Source of the DNA: Derxia lacustris
Lineage (GTDB): Bacteria > Pseudomonadota > Gammaproteobacteria > Burkholderiales > Burkholderiaceae_E
Assembly: GCF_002105195.1 (NCBI RefSeq)
Contig: NZ_MUHU01000030.1
Coordinates: 1-38,153 of the forward strand
DNA: 38,153 bases
Direction: 5' to 3'
Position numbers and translations under genes: made by a program. Below, one piece after another: positions 8,751 through 17,139 of the stretch (its first letter is position 1; the number at the start of each line of letters is the position of its first letter). The notes beneath the pieces are model-generated. The model did no database searches, had not been told where the DNA came from, and saw only the letters and a list, made by a program, of their open reading frames with translations.

Positions 8751-8792
8751 TTGACACATATCAAGCCCGTCCCGACGTCTGCTGCTTAGAGT
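8751..8792 (+). promoter_or_regulatory. FNR-type site and class II promoter of hemN
   Basis: TTGACACATATCAA at 8751-8764 matches the FNR consensus TTGAT-N4-ATCAA in nine of ten positions. TAGAGT at 8787-8792 would be the -10. With the site centred at 8757.5 the transcript would start at about 8799, which puts the FNR centre at -41.5, the class II activator spacing. hemN begins at 8841. Confidence 0.75.
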
Positions 8793-8840
8793 CGCCCCAT
8801 ACCCGCATCAGGGGCCAAAAGCATTCGAAAGGAGACGATC

Positions 8841-10256
8841 GTGCACGAAGTCGGCCACGCGTTCGCCGGCGTCGAGTTCGACGCTCCGCTGATTCGCCGT
8901 CTGGACCGTTCCGGTCCGCGCTACACCTCCTATCCCACCGCCGACCGCTTTCACGCCGGCTTCGGCGCCGAGCACTACGCGCTCGCGGTCGAGCAACGCA
9001 AGCTGCTCGGCAATCGCCGGCCGCTGTCGCTTTACGTGCATGTGCCGTTCTGCGAATCGGTCTGCTACTACTGCGCCTGCAACAAGATCGTCACCCGCCA
9101 TCGCGAGCAGGCCGACGAATACCTCGGCTATCTGCTGCGCGAGCTCGACATGCAGCGCCAGATGTTCGGCGGCCAGCAGCGCATTGAGCAGCTGCACTTC
9201 GGCGGCGGCACGCCTACCTATCTGTCGCACGACCAGCTCGAACAGCTGATGGGCGCCATCGACGCCGCCTTCCCGCTGGCCGACGACCAGATCGGCGAGT
9301 TCTCCATCGAGGTCGATCCGCGCACGGTCACGCCGGAGCGCATCGCGCATCTGCGCCAGATCGGCTTCAACCGCATCAGCCTGGGCGTGCAGGACTTCGA
9401 TCCGGTGGTGCAGAAGGCAGTGCATCGCGAGCAGAGCTTCGAGCAGACCCAGGAGCTGGTGCAGGCGGCGCGCGAGCAGAACTTCCGCTCGGTGTCGGTC
9501 GATCTCATCTACGGGCTGCCGCATCAGAACGTGATGAGCTTCAACCGCACGCTGCAACAGGTGCTCGACATCAGCCCCGACCGCATCGCGATCTACAACT
9601 ACGCGCATCTGCCGCATGTGTTCAAGCCGCAGCGCCGCATCAACCAGGACGATCTGCCGTCGCCCGAGCAGAAGCTCGACCTGCTGCATGTCTGCATCCT
9701 GCGGCTGGCCGAGGCGGGCTATGTCTATATCGGCATGGACCACTTCGCCAAGCCGACCGACGGGCTGGCCATCGCCCAGCGCCATGGCCGGCTGCATCGC
9801 AACTTCCAGGGTTATTCGACCCATGCCGATGCCGACCTGATCGCGCTCGGCGTGTCGGCCATCGGCGCGGTCGGCCCGACCTACCACCAGAACGCCAAGA
9901 CGCTGCCCGAGTACTACGGCGCGCTCGACGCCGGCCGGCTGCCGATCGTGCGCGGCATCGCGCTCACGCACGACGATCTGCTGCGGCGCACCGTCATCCA
10001 CACGCTGCTGTGCCACGCCGAGCTGAACAAGCGCTCGATCGAGACCGCCTATCCGATCCACTTCGACGAAACCTTCGCGCCCGAATTGCGCGAACTCGAA
10101 GGCATGGCCAGCGACGGTCTCGTGACCATCGATTCGGAATGGATCACGGTCACGCCCAAGGGCCGGCTGCTGGTGCGCAACATCGCGATGGTGTTCGACA
10201 AGTTCCTGCGCGCCACTGTCGCCGAGCCGGTCAAGCGCTACTCCCGCACCATCTGA
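8841..10256 (+). CDS. hemN: Oxygen-independent coproporphyrinogen III oxidase
   Basis: A 471-residue radical-SAM enzyme that decarboxylates coproporphyrinogen III to protoporphyrinogen IX without oxygen, so haem can be made at low oxygen. The cluster motif is Cys71-x3-Cys75-x2-Cys78, within PFCESVCYYCAC, and Cys80 follows, as in HemN. FGGGTPTYLS, EFSIEVDPRTVTPERI and FNRISLGVQDF are SAM-binding and core strands. The start is a GTG at 8841 with AAAGGAG just upstream. It heads the cbb3 cluster and carries its own FNR-type promoter, in keeping with its anaerobic role and the haem demand of the oxidase. Confidence 0.96.
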   Translation: MHEVGHAFAGVEFDAPLIRRLDRSGPRYTSYPTADRFHAGFGAEHYALAVEQRKLLGNRRPLSLYVHVPFCESVCYYCACNKIVTRHREQADEYLGYLLRELDMQRQMFGGQQRIEQLHFGGGTPTYLSHDQLEQLMGAIDAAFPLADDQIGEFSIEVDPRTVTPERIAHLRQIGFNRISLGVQDFDPVVQKAVHREQSFEQTQELVQAAREQNFRSVSVDLIYGLPHQNVMSFNRTLQQVLDISPDRIAIYNYAHLPHVFKPQRRINQDDLPSPEQKLDLLHVCILRLAEAGYVYIGMDHFAKPTDGLAIAQRHGRLHRNFQGYSTHADADLIALGVSAIGAVGPTYHQNAKTLPEYYGALDAGRLPIVRGIALTHDDLLRRTVIHTLLCHAELNKRSIETAYPIHFDETFAPELRELEGMASDGLVTIDSEWITVTPKGRLLVRNIAMVFDKFLRATVAEPVKRYSRTI

Positions 10257-10289
10257 GGCATGCCCGCATCCGCCGGTGCGCCGGGGGCG

Positions 10290-11141
10290 ATGGCGCACAA
10301 TGGCACGATGCTTGATCTGTTGACTCATTCCTTCGGGCCGCCAGGCGCCGTCACGGTCGGCGCGGCTTTCGTGGTCGGTCTGATGGGCGGCGTGCATTGC
10401 GCCGGCATGTGCGGCGGCATCGTCTCGGCGCTCGGCATGTCGGCGGCGCCGCGCGAGCGGACCGTGGCTATCGTCGCGCAGCGCGAGATGCTTGCGGCGG
10501 GCGGCGCGGTGCCCGCCAGCGCCGGCACTGCGGGTGCTGGCTTGCAGCTTCAGCTGGCCTACAACGCGGGCCGGCTCATCACCTACGGCTTCATCGGTGC
10601 GGTGGCCGGCTCGCTCGGTTCGGCGGCGTTGCTGGCGAATGCGGTATTCCCGGTGCAGCACGCGCTCTATCTGCTGGCCAATCTGTTTCTGCTCGCGCTC
10701 GGCGCCTATCTGGCCGGGCTGTTTCCGGCGCTGGCCCAGGTCGAGCGGCTGGGCGGGCGGCTGTGGTCGGCGCTGCGTCCGATGTTGGCGCGCGTGCTGC
10801 CGGTACGCACGGCGGGGCAGGGCGTCGCGATGGGGCTGCTCTGGGGCTTCGTGCCCTGCGGCCTCATCTACTCGATGATTCTCAGCGCCATGCTCACGGG
10901 TTCGCCGCTGCGCGGCGCGGCGGTGATGCTGGCTTTCGGCCTGGGCACGCTGCCCAATCTGCTGGCCTTGGGCTTCGCGGTGTCGCGTGGCGTGCGCTGG
11001 TGGCGCCGGCCGGCGGTGCGCGTGGCAGCCGGCACGCTGGTGATTGCCTTCGGTCTGCTCGGCCTGTGGCGCGCCAATGCGGCGGTGCAGCAGCAGGGTG
11101 GCTGGTTCTGCGTCGCGCCGAGCGCAGGGGCGTTGCGATGA
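10290..11141 (+). CDS. SafE/TauE-type membrane protein of cbb3 assembly clusters
   Basis: A polytopic protein of about 283 residues with some six to seven hydrophobic segments. It has the family signature GGVHCAGMCGG at residues 33-43 in the first membrane segment and a second motif LLWGFVPCGLIYSMI near 185. The Cys, Met and His residues suggest metal handling. Members sit beside ccoI and ccoS in many proteobacterial cbb3 clusters and are thought to help supply copper or mature the oxidase; substrate is not certain. The start is unclear: ATG at 10290 has GGGGGCG before it, while ATGs at 10260 and 10308 are in frame. Its stop overlaps the ccoI start as ATGA at 11138-11141. Confidence 0.8.
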   Translation: MAHNGTMLDLLTHSFGPPGAVTVGAAFVVGLMGGVHCAGMCGGIVSALGMSAAPRERTVAIVAQREMLAAGGAVPASAGTAGAGLQLQLAYNAGRLITYGFIGAVAGSLGSAALLANAVFPVQHALYLLANLFLLALGAYLAGLFPALAQVERLGGRLWSALRPMLARVLPVRTAGQGVAMGLLWGFVPCGLIYSMILSAMLTGSPLRGAAVMLAFGLGTLPNLLALGFAVSRGVRWWRRPAVRVAAGTLVIAFGLLGLWRANAAVQQQGGWFCVAPSAGALR

Positions 11142-13555
11142 CGCTGGCGGCCGAGACCGACGCGCGCGGCGACTGCTTTCACTGCGGCGCGCCGGTGCCC
11201 CGGGGGCTCGGGCTGTTCGTCGATTTCAAGGGCAAGCTCCGGCCGGTGTGCTGCCACGGCTGCGAGGCGGTGGCGCAGACCATCGTCGAGGGCGGCTTCG
11301 ACGCCTATTACGAGCGGCGCGAGGCGCTGGCGCTGCAAGCCGACGATGCGCGGCCGGCGCGCGATCTCGATGCCTTCGACGACGAGCGCTTTCAGCGCGG
11401 CTTCGTGCGCGAGCCGGCACCGGACCAGCGCGAGGCAGTGCTCACCATCGAGGGCATCCGCTGCGCCTCCTGCATCTGGCTTGGCGAGCAGGCGGTGGGC
11501 CGGGTGGCTGGCGTGCTGTCGTTCAACATCAATCTCATGACCGAGCGCGCCACGCTGCGCTGGGATCCGGCGCGGGTGAAGCTGTCGCAGATCCTGCATG
11601 CGCTCGACGTGGTCGGCTATCGCGCCTGGCCGTTCGACGTGGACCGGCATGACGCGGTCATCAAGGCCAATCAGCAGCGCATGCTGCGCCAGCTGTTCGT
11701 GGCCGGCATGGGAATGATGCAGGTCATGATGTACGTGGTGCCGTTCTATCTCGACGGCGGCGGCGACATCGAGCCCGAGTTCGTCACGCTGATCCGCTGG
11801 GTCAGCCTACTGATGACGGCGCCGGTGGTGCTGTACTCGGCCGCGCCCATGTTCACCGGCGCCTGGCGCGATCTGCGCGCCCGCCGCGTGGGCATGGATG
11901 TGCCGGTGGTCGTGGCCATCGTCGCGGCCTTTGCGGCCAGCAGCTGGCACACGCTGGTCGATGCCGGCGAGGTCTACTTCGACTCGATCACGATGTTCGT
12001 CTTTCTGCTGCTGTGCGGCCGCTACCTTGAGGTCGGCGCGCGGCGCAAGGCGATGCAGGGCGTCGACAGCCTGATGCGGCTGGCGCCGCGCCGGATCGAT
12101 CGCATCGGCGCCGACGGCACACGCGAATCGGCCCGGGTCGAGGACCTGGCGGCCGGCGAGCTGATCGAGATCGCGGCCGGTCAGGCGCTGCCAGTCGATG
12201 TGACGCTGGCCTCGGCGCGCGCCGAGATCGATCTGTCGCTGCTCACCGGCGAATCGCAGCCGGTCGCGCGCACCGAGGGCGAGGCGCTGCCGGCCGGCGC
12301 GGTCAATCTGCGCGCGCCGGTGCTCGGGCGGGTCGAGCGGATCGAGGCCGACAGCACGGTGTCGGTCATGCGCCGGCTCATCGACCGCGCTGCCAGCGAG
12401 CGGCCGCGCGTGGGCCGGGTCGCCGACCGGATCGCGTCCTGGTTTCTGGCGGCGCTGCTCGGGCTGACGGCGGTGGTCGCCGCGCTGTGGTGGTTCATCG
12501 AGCCGGCGCGCGCGCTGCCGATCGCGATTTCGCTGCTGGTCGTGTCCTGTCCCTGCGCGCTGTCGCTCGCCACGCCGGCGAGCTTTGCGGCGGCCATCAG
12601 CGCACTGGCGCGGCGCGGCGTGCTGCTGGCGCGTGCCGATGCGCTGGAGGCGCTGGCAACCGTCACCGACGTGGTGTTCGACAAGACCGGCACGCTCACC
12701 CAGGCCACGCCGTCGGCCGAGATCGCCTTGCTCGGCGCGCTGCCGGCCGATGCCTGCTGGCGCATCGCAGCCCAGCTCGAAGCCGGCAGCACGCATCCCC
12801 TCGGGCGGGCCTTGCTGCGCGGCGCGCAGGCGGCCGGCGTGGCCGTGCCCGAGTCGGTCGCGCGCACGCCGGTGCCCGGGCGCGGCGTCGAGGCGCGGAT
12901 CGACGGCGCGCACTGGCGCATCGGCGCGCCGGCCTTTGCGCTCGACGATGCGGCGCAGGCGGCTGCGCTCGACGGCGTCGTGCTGTCGCGTGACGGCGTC
13001 GCGCTCGCGCGCTGGACCGTGACCGCGCCGGTGCGCGCCGGCGCTGCCGAGCTGGTCGCGCGGCTCAAGGCGCGCGGCTTGCGCGTCTGGCTGCTGTCGG
13101 GCGACAGCCAGGCGGCGTCGGAAGCGGTGGCAGCCCAGGTCGGCATCGAGGCGCCGCGTGGCGCGCTGCTGCCCGAGGACAAGCTCGCCTTCGTGCGCAA
13201 GCTGCAAGCCGATGGCCGCCGCGTCGCGATGATCGGCGACGGCATCAACGATGCGCCGGTGCTGTCGGGCGCCGATGTGTCGATCGCGATGGGCGAGGGC
13301 GCCGAGATCGCGCAGATCGCCTCCGATGCGGTGCTCGTGTCGCGCGACATCGGCGCCATCGACGCTGCATTTGCCGTTTCAACCCGGGGCATGACCATCA
13401 CCCGGCAGAACCTTGGCTGGGCCTCGGTCTACAACGCCCTCGCGATTCCGGCGGCAGCCTTCGGGTTCGTCACGCCGTGGGTTGCGAGCCTCGGAATGTC
13501 GCTCAGCTCGCTGCTGGTGGTCTTCAACGCCTTGCGACTGTTACGAATCCGTTAG
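11138..13555 (+). CDS. ccoI: Copper-translocating P1B-type ATPase of cbb3 assembly
   Basis: An 805-residue heavy-metal P-type ATPase. An N-terminal Cys cluster (Cys13, Cys16, Cys38, Cys39, Cys42) is followed by a heavy-metal-associated domain with GIRCASC (Cys109, Cys112). The body carries the actuator loop LLTGESQPV, the membrane CPCALS near 470, the phosphorylation motif DKTGTLT near 515, the His-Pro pair in GSTHPLGRALL, and the hinge GDGINDAP near 700. CcoI/FixI exports Cu(I) across the inner membrane for the CuB site of the oxidase and is distinct from detoxifying CopA. Location between the SafE-type gene and ccoS supports CcoI. Translation is probably coupled to the upstream gene. Confidence 0.95.
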   Translation: MTLAAETDARGDCFHCGAPVPRGLGLFVDFKGKLRPVCCHGCEAVAQTIVEGGFDAYYERREALALQADDARPARDLDAFDDERFQRGFVREPAPDQREAVLTIEGIRCASCIWLGEQAVGRVAGVLSFNINLMTERATLRWDPARVKLSQILHALDVVGYRAWPFDVDRHDAVIKANQQRMLRQLFVAGMGMMQVMMYVVPFYLDGGGDIEPEFVTLIRWVSLLMTAPVVLYSAAPMFTGAWRDLRARRVGMDVPVVVAIVAAFAASSWHTLVDAGEVYFDSITMFVFLLLCGRYLEVGARRKAMQGVDSLMRLAPRRIDRIGADGTRESARVEDLAAGELIEIAAGQALPVDVTLASARAEIDLSLLTGESQPVARTEGEALPAGAVNLRAPVLGRVERIEADSTVSVMRRLIDRAASERPRVGRVADRIASWFLAALLGLTAVVAALWWFIEPARALPIAISLLVVSCPCALSLATPASFAAAISALARRGVLLARADALEALATVTDVVFDKTGTLTQATPSAEIALLGALPADACWRIAAQLEAGSTHPLGRALLRGAQAAGVAVPESVARTPVPGRGVEARIDGAHWRIGAPAFALDDAAQAAALDGVVLSRDGVALARWTVTAPVRAGAAELVARLKARGLRVWLLSGDSQAASEAVAAQVGIEAPRGALLPEDKLAFVRKLQADGRRVAMIGDGINDAPVLSGADVSIAMGEGAEIAQIASDAVLVSRDIGAIDAAFAVSTRGMTITRQNLGWASVYNALAIPAAAFGFVTPWVASLGMSLSSLLVVFNALRLLRIR

Positions 13556-13575
13556 ACTTGCTCGGGTTTGCGTGT

Positions 13576-13767
13576 ATGGAAAGCCTGTTCATCCTCATCC
13601 CGCTGTCGGTCGGCATCGTCTTCGCGGCAGTGTGGATCTTCTTGCGCATGTCCAAGGGCGGCCAGTTCGACGATCTCGAAGGCCCGGCATGGCGCATCTT
13701 GCAGGACGAGGATCATCCCGGCGGCGGGCCTCAAGAGCCGACTGCACGTGACGACCGTCCAACCTGA
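13576..13767 (+). CDS. ccoS: cbb3 oxidase maturation protein CcoS
   Basis: A 63-residue protein starting MESLFILIPLSVGIVFAAVW at 13576, a single membrane segment followed by GGQFDDLEGPAWRIL. The QFDDLEGP stretch is the CcoS hallmark. It is needed for cofactor insertion in the cbb3 oxidase in Rhodobacter-type systems. It lies 20 bases after ccoI, in the same direction. The open frame extends upstream but this start matches the family. Confidence 0.93.
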   Translation: MESLFILIPLSVGIVFAAVWIFLRMSKGGQFDDLEGPAWRILQDEDHPGGGPQEPTARDDRPT

Positions 13768-13790
13768 GTTTGGCTGTCGGGGATTCGCGC

Positions 13791-13832
13791 TTGATCGTTG
13801 TCAAGCCCCCCTAGCCATCTCGCGGTTACGAT
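13791..13832 (+). promoter_or_regulatory. FNR-type site and class II promoter of ccoNOQP
   Basis: TTGATCGTTGTCAA at 13791-13804 matches TTGAT-N4-ATCAA in nine of ten positions. TACGAT at 13827-13832 is a fair -10. The site centre at 13797.5 would be -41.5 relative to a start near 13839, the same geometry as at hemN. ccoN begins at 13880. Confidence 0.8.
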
Positions 13833-13879
13833 TTCATACCGATTTTTGGGTCAATTCCTAGGTCTGCACGAGGGGTGCC

Positions 13880-15316
13880 ATGGGTTCTTCAACTCGCGAA
13901 AGCACATATAACTACAAGGTAGTGCGCCAGTTCGCCGTCATGACGGTGATCTGGGGCATTGTCGGCATGCTGGTTGGCGTACTCATTGCCGCCCAGCTCG
14001 CCTGGCCGCAGCTCAACTTCGACCTGCCATGGCTCAGCTTCGGGCGCCTGCGTCCGCTGCATACCAACGCCGTCATCTTTGCCTTCGGCGGCTCGGCGCT
14101 CTTCGCGACGTCGTACTACGTGGTCCAGCGCACCTGCCAGACGCGCCTGTTCTCTGATGCGCTCGCTGCCTTCACCTTCTGGGGCTGGAACGCGATCATC
14201 GTCTCGGCGGCAGTCACGCTGCCTCTCGGCTTCACGACCGGCAAGGAATACGCCGAACTCGAATGGCCGATCGACATCGCGATCACCCTCGTGTGGGTCG
14301 CCTATGCGATCAACTTCTTCGGCACGATCGCCAAGCGCAAGGTCCAGCACATCTATGTGGCCAACTGGTTCTACGGCGCCTTCATCCTGGCGGTGGCCCT
14401 GCTCCACATCGTCAATTCGGCCGAAGTGCCGGTCACGCTGTGGAAGAGCTACTCGGCCTACGCCGGCGTACAGGACGCGATGGTTCAGTGGTGGTACGGC
14501 CATAACGCCGTGGGCTTCTTCCTGACCGCCGGCTTCCTGGGGATGATGTATTACTTCGTGCCCAAGCAGGCCGAGCGTCCGGTCTACTCGTATCGCCTGT
14601 CGATCGTGCACTTCTGGGCGCTGATCTTCACGTACATGTGGGCGGGCCCCCACCATCTGCACTACACCGCGCTGCCCGACTGGACCCAGTCGCTCGGCAT
14701 GGTGTTCTCGCTGATTCTCCTGGCCCCGAGCTGGGGCGGCATGATCAACGGCATCATGACCCTGTCGGGTGCCTGGCATAAGCTGCGCGACGATCCGATC
14801 CTCAAGTTCCTGATCGTGTCGCTCTCGTTCTACGGCATGAGCACCTTTGAAGGCCCGATGATGGCCATTAAGACGGTCAACTCGCTGTCGCACTACACCG
14901 ACTGGACCGTGGGCCATGTGCACTCGGGCGCGCTCGGCTGGGTCGGCTTCATCTCGATCGGCTCGATCTACTACCTGCTGCCGCGCGTCTTTGGCCGCAG
15001 CGCCATGTACAGCGTCCCGGCAGTCAACATGCACTTCTGGATCGCCACGATCGGCATCGTTCTGTACATCGCCGCCATGTGGATCGCCGGCGTGATGCAG
15101 GGCCTGATGTGGCGCGCCACCAATCCGGACGGCACGCTCACCTACACCTTCGTCGAAGGCGTGAAGGCCACCTATCCGTACTACGTGATCCGCGTTACCG
15201 GCGGCGTGCTCTACCTCAGCGGCATGCTTCTGATGGCCTGGAACATGTTCAAGACCATCGCCGGCGCGCAACCGGTCGACGCCCGCATCCCGGCCGTCGC
15301 CGCCCACGCGCACTGA
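13880..15316 (+). CDS. ccoN: cbb3-type cytochrome c oxidase subunit I
   Basis: A 478-residue membrane protein with about 12 helices that holds haem b and the haem b3-CuB oxygen-reduction site. Histidine-bearing helices are visible: [20 protein letters not shown] (low-spin haem ligand), [35 protein letters not shown] (CuB pair) and [15 protein letters not shown] (haem ligands). The start ATGGGTTCTTCAACT at 13880 follows GAGGGG. It is the first gene of ccoNOQP, the high-affinity terminal oxidase used at low oxygen, and is preceded by an FNR-type promoter. Confidence 0.98.
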   Translation: MGSSTRESTYNYKVVRQFAVMTVIWGIVGMLVGVLIAAQLAWPQLNFDLPWLSFGRLRPLHTNAVIFAFGGSALFATSYYVVQRTCQTRLFSDALAAFTFWGWNAIIVSAAVTLPLGFTTGKEYAELEWPIDIAITLVWVAYAINFFGTIAKRKVQHIYVANWFYGAFILAVALLHIVNSAEVPVTLWKSYSAYAGVQDAMVQWWYGHNAVGFFLTAGFLGMMYYFVPKQAERPVYSYRLSIVHFWALIFTYMWAGPHHLHYTALPDWTQSLGMVFSLILLAPSWGGMINGIMTLSGAWHKLRDDPILKFLIVSLSFYGMSTFEGPMMAIKTVNSLSHYTDWTVGHVHSGALGWVGFISIGSIYYLLPRVFGRSAMYSVPAVNMHFWIATIGIVLYIAAMWIAGVMQGLMWRATNPDGTLTYTFVEGVKATYPYYVIRVTGGVLYLSGMLLMAWNMFKTIAGAQPVDARIPAVAAHAH

Positions 15317-15335
15317 GTCGAGAGGAGACAACAAC

Positions 15336-15950
15336 ATGAAGTTGAAGAACGATCTGATCGAGAAGAACGTCGGCTGGCTCCTGGTGCTGACGCTCGTCAC
15401 GATCCTGTTCGGCGGGCTGGTGGAAATCGTTCCGCTGTTCTTCCAGCGCTCGACGACCCAGCCGGTGGATGGCCTCAAGCCCTATACCGCGCTGCAACTC
15501 GCCGGCCGCGACATCTATCAGCGCGAGGGTTGCTACAACTGCCACTCGCAGATGATTCGTCCCTTCCGTGCCGAGACCGAACGCTACGGTCACTACTCGG
15601 TGGCTGGCGAGTTCGTCTATGACCATCCGTTCCAGTGGGGCAGCAAGCGCACCGGTCCGGATCTGGCCCGCGTCGGTGGTCGTTATTCGGATCGCTGGCA
15701 TTCGGTTCACCTGAACAACCCGCGCGCCGTGGTGCCCGAGTCGATCATGCCGGCCTACCCCTGGCTCGAAAAGTCGGCGGTTGATGCCGACGGTCTGGCA
15801 CCGCGCATGAAGGCGTTGCGCGCAGTGGGCGTGCCGTACACCGACGACGAAATCGCCGGTGCTGCGGATGCCGTTCGCGGCAAGACGGAGCAGGAGGCGG
15901 TCATCGCCTACCTGCAGGTTCTGGGCACGGCCATCACTTCGCGCCGCTGA
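15336..15950 (+). CDS. ccoO: cbb3-type cytochrome c oxidase subunit II (monohaem c)
   Basis: A 204-residue protein with one N-terminal membrane anchor (about residues 13-37) and a periplasmic monohaem cytochrome c domain. The haem motif is Cys66-Tyr-Asn-Cys69-His70 in [14 protein letters not shown], and the axial Met is in [10 protein letters not shown]. It passes electrons from CcoP to CcoN. The start at 15336 follows GAGAGGAG and lies 19 bases after ccoN. Confidence 0.97.
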   Translation: MKLKNDLIEKNVGWLLVLTLVTILFGGLVEIVPLFFQRSTTQPVDGLKPYTALQLAGRDIYQREGCYNCHSQMIRPFRAETERYGHYSVAGEFVYDHPFQWGSKRTGPDLARVGGRYSDRWHSVHLNNPRAVVPESIMPAYPWLEKSAVDADGLAPRMKALRAVGVPYTDDEIAGAADAVRGKTEQEAVIAYLQVLGTAITSRR

Positions 15951-15974
15951 TCGGTAGCAGAAGGGGAGATTGCA

Positions 15975-16136
15975 ATGGAGCTGAACGTCTTGCGCAGTGC
16001 GGCAACGGTCATGAGCTTTCTGGTCTTCGTCGGCATCGTGGTGTGGGCCTGGAACGGCCGCAATCGCGCCGACTTCGACGAGGCTTCGCAACTTCCCTTC
16101 GCCGACGACGATCGAGCGGAAACGCCGGGAAAATAA
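15975..16136 (+). CDS. ccoQ: cbb3 oxidase small subunit CcoQ
   Basis: A 53-residue protein: MELNVLRSAATVMSFLVFVG, then IVVWAWNGRNRADFDEASQL, ending PFADDDRAETPGK. One membrane helix is followed by the N-G-R-N/R-x-D-F-D/E-E-A motif typical of CcoQ. GGGGAG at 15963-15968 is its ribosome site. CcoQ stabilises the assembled oxidase. It fits exactly between ccoO and ccoP. Confidence 0.95.
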   Translation: MELNVLRSAATVMSFLVFVGIVVWAWNGRNRADFDEASQLPFADDDRAETPGK

Positions 16137-16148
16137 AGGGGATTCGAA

Positions 16149-17078
16149 ATGGCTGACTTTCTGAGCAGCTTCTGGAGTTACTACATCGCCGGGATCACGA
16201 TTGTCGGGATCCTCGGTTGCGCATGGGTGCTGTGGTCGAACATGACGGCCAAGGTGAAGGGCCCGGTCGAGACCATGGGCCACACCTGGGACGAGACGCT
16301 CGAGGAATACAACAACCCGCTGCCGTCCTGGTGGGTATGGCTGTTCGTGCTGACCATCGTGTTCGGCTTCACCTATCTCGCGCTCTATCCGGGTCTGGGT
16401 GCCAACAAGGGCTCGCTCGGCTGGTCGTCCAAGGGGCAGTACGAGGCCGAGATCGTGAAGGCGGGTCAGCAGTTCGATCCGATCTTCGATCGCTATGCCA
16501 AGCTCGATCTGAAGGAAGTGGCTGCCGATCCGCAGGCGCATCAGATCGGCGAGCGCCTGTTCCTCACCTACTGCTCGCAGTGCCACGGCTCCGACGCCCG
16601 CGGTGCGAAGGGCTTCCCCAACCTGACCGACAAGGACTGGTTGGGCGAGGGTTCGGCCGAATACATCGAGCAGACGATTCTCAACGGTCGCATCGCCGCC
16701 ATGCCTTCGATGGCTGCCGTCCTGGGGACGGCCGACGACGTGAGCAACATGGCCCAATACGTTCTCAGCCTTTCGGGGTCGGGACACGATTCGGTCAAGG
16801 CCGCGCTCGCCAAGGACAAGTTCGCCGCTTGTGCCGCCTGCCATGGTCCGGAAGGCAAGGGCAATCCGGCGATCGGTGCTCCCAACCTGACCGACAAGAC
16901 TTGGCTGTACGGCGGTTCGGCGCAGACGATCACTGAAACGATTACCCTGGGTCGTACCAACCAGATGCCGTCGTTCCGGGTGTTCCTGGGCGAAGCCAAG
17001 ATCCATCTGGTGGCAGCCTATGTCTGGAGCCTGTCCAACAAGGGTGAGGCGCCGGCAAAGACGGCAATGGCTGAATGA
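16149..17078 (+). CDS. ccoP: cbb3-type cytochrome c oxidase subunit III (dihaem c)
   Basis: A 309-residue protein with two N-terminal membrane segments (about residues 10-30 and 60-80), followed by two cytochrome c domains. The haem motifs are Cys142-Ser-Gln-Cys145-His146 and Cys228-Ala-Ala-Cys231-His232. Axial Met candidates lie in AAMPSMAAVLG and NQMPSFRVFLG. The two-helix N-terminus is seen in one common CcoP form. It receives electrons from soluble or membrane cytochromes and passes them to CcoO. It is the last of the four structural genes. Confidence 0.97.
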   Translation: MADFLSSFWSYYIAGITIVGILGCAWVLWSNMTAKVKGPVETMGHTWDETLEEYNNPLPSWWVWLFVLTIVFGFTYLALYPGLGANKGSLGWSSKGQYEAEIVKAGQQFDPIFDRYAKLDLKEVAADPQAHQIGERLFLTYCSQCHGSDARGAKGFPNLTDKDWLGEGSAEYIEQTILNGRIAAMPSMAAVLGTADDVSNMAQYVLSLSGSGHDSVKAALAKDKFAACAACHGPEGKGNPAIGAPNLTDKTWLYGGSAQTITETITLGRTNQMPSFRVFLGEAKIHLVAAYVWSLSNKGEAPAKTAMAE

Positions 17079-17102
17079 TTTGCGTCCGTTGGTGGATCGA
17101 TA

Positions 17103-17124
17103 GGAAGGGCGCGTATGCCCTTCC
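17103..17124 (+). other. Hairpin between ccoP and ccoG
   Basis: GGAAGGGC at 17103-17110 and GCCCTTCC at 17117-17124 form a perfect eight-pair stem with a six-base loop. There is no T run; the ccoG ribosome site follows at once. It may protect the 3' end of the ccoNOQP message or cause partial termination. Confidence 0.5.
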
Positions 17125-17139
17125 GTGCAGGAGTTGAAA

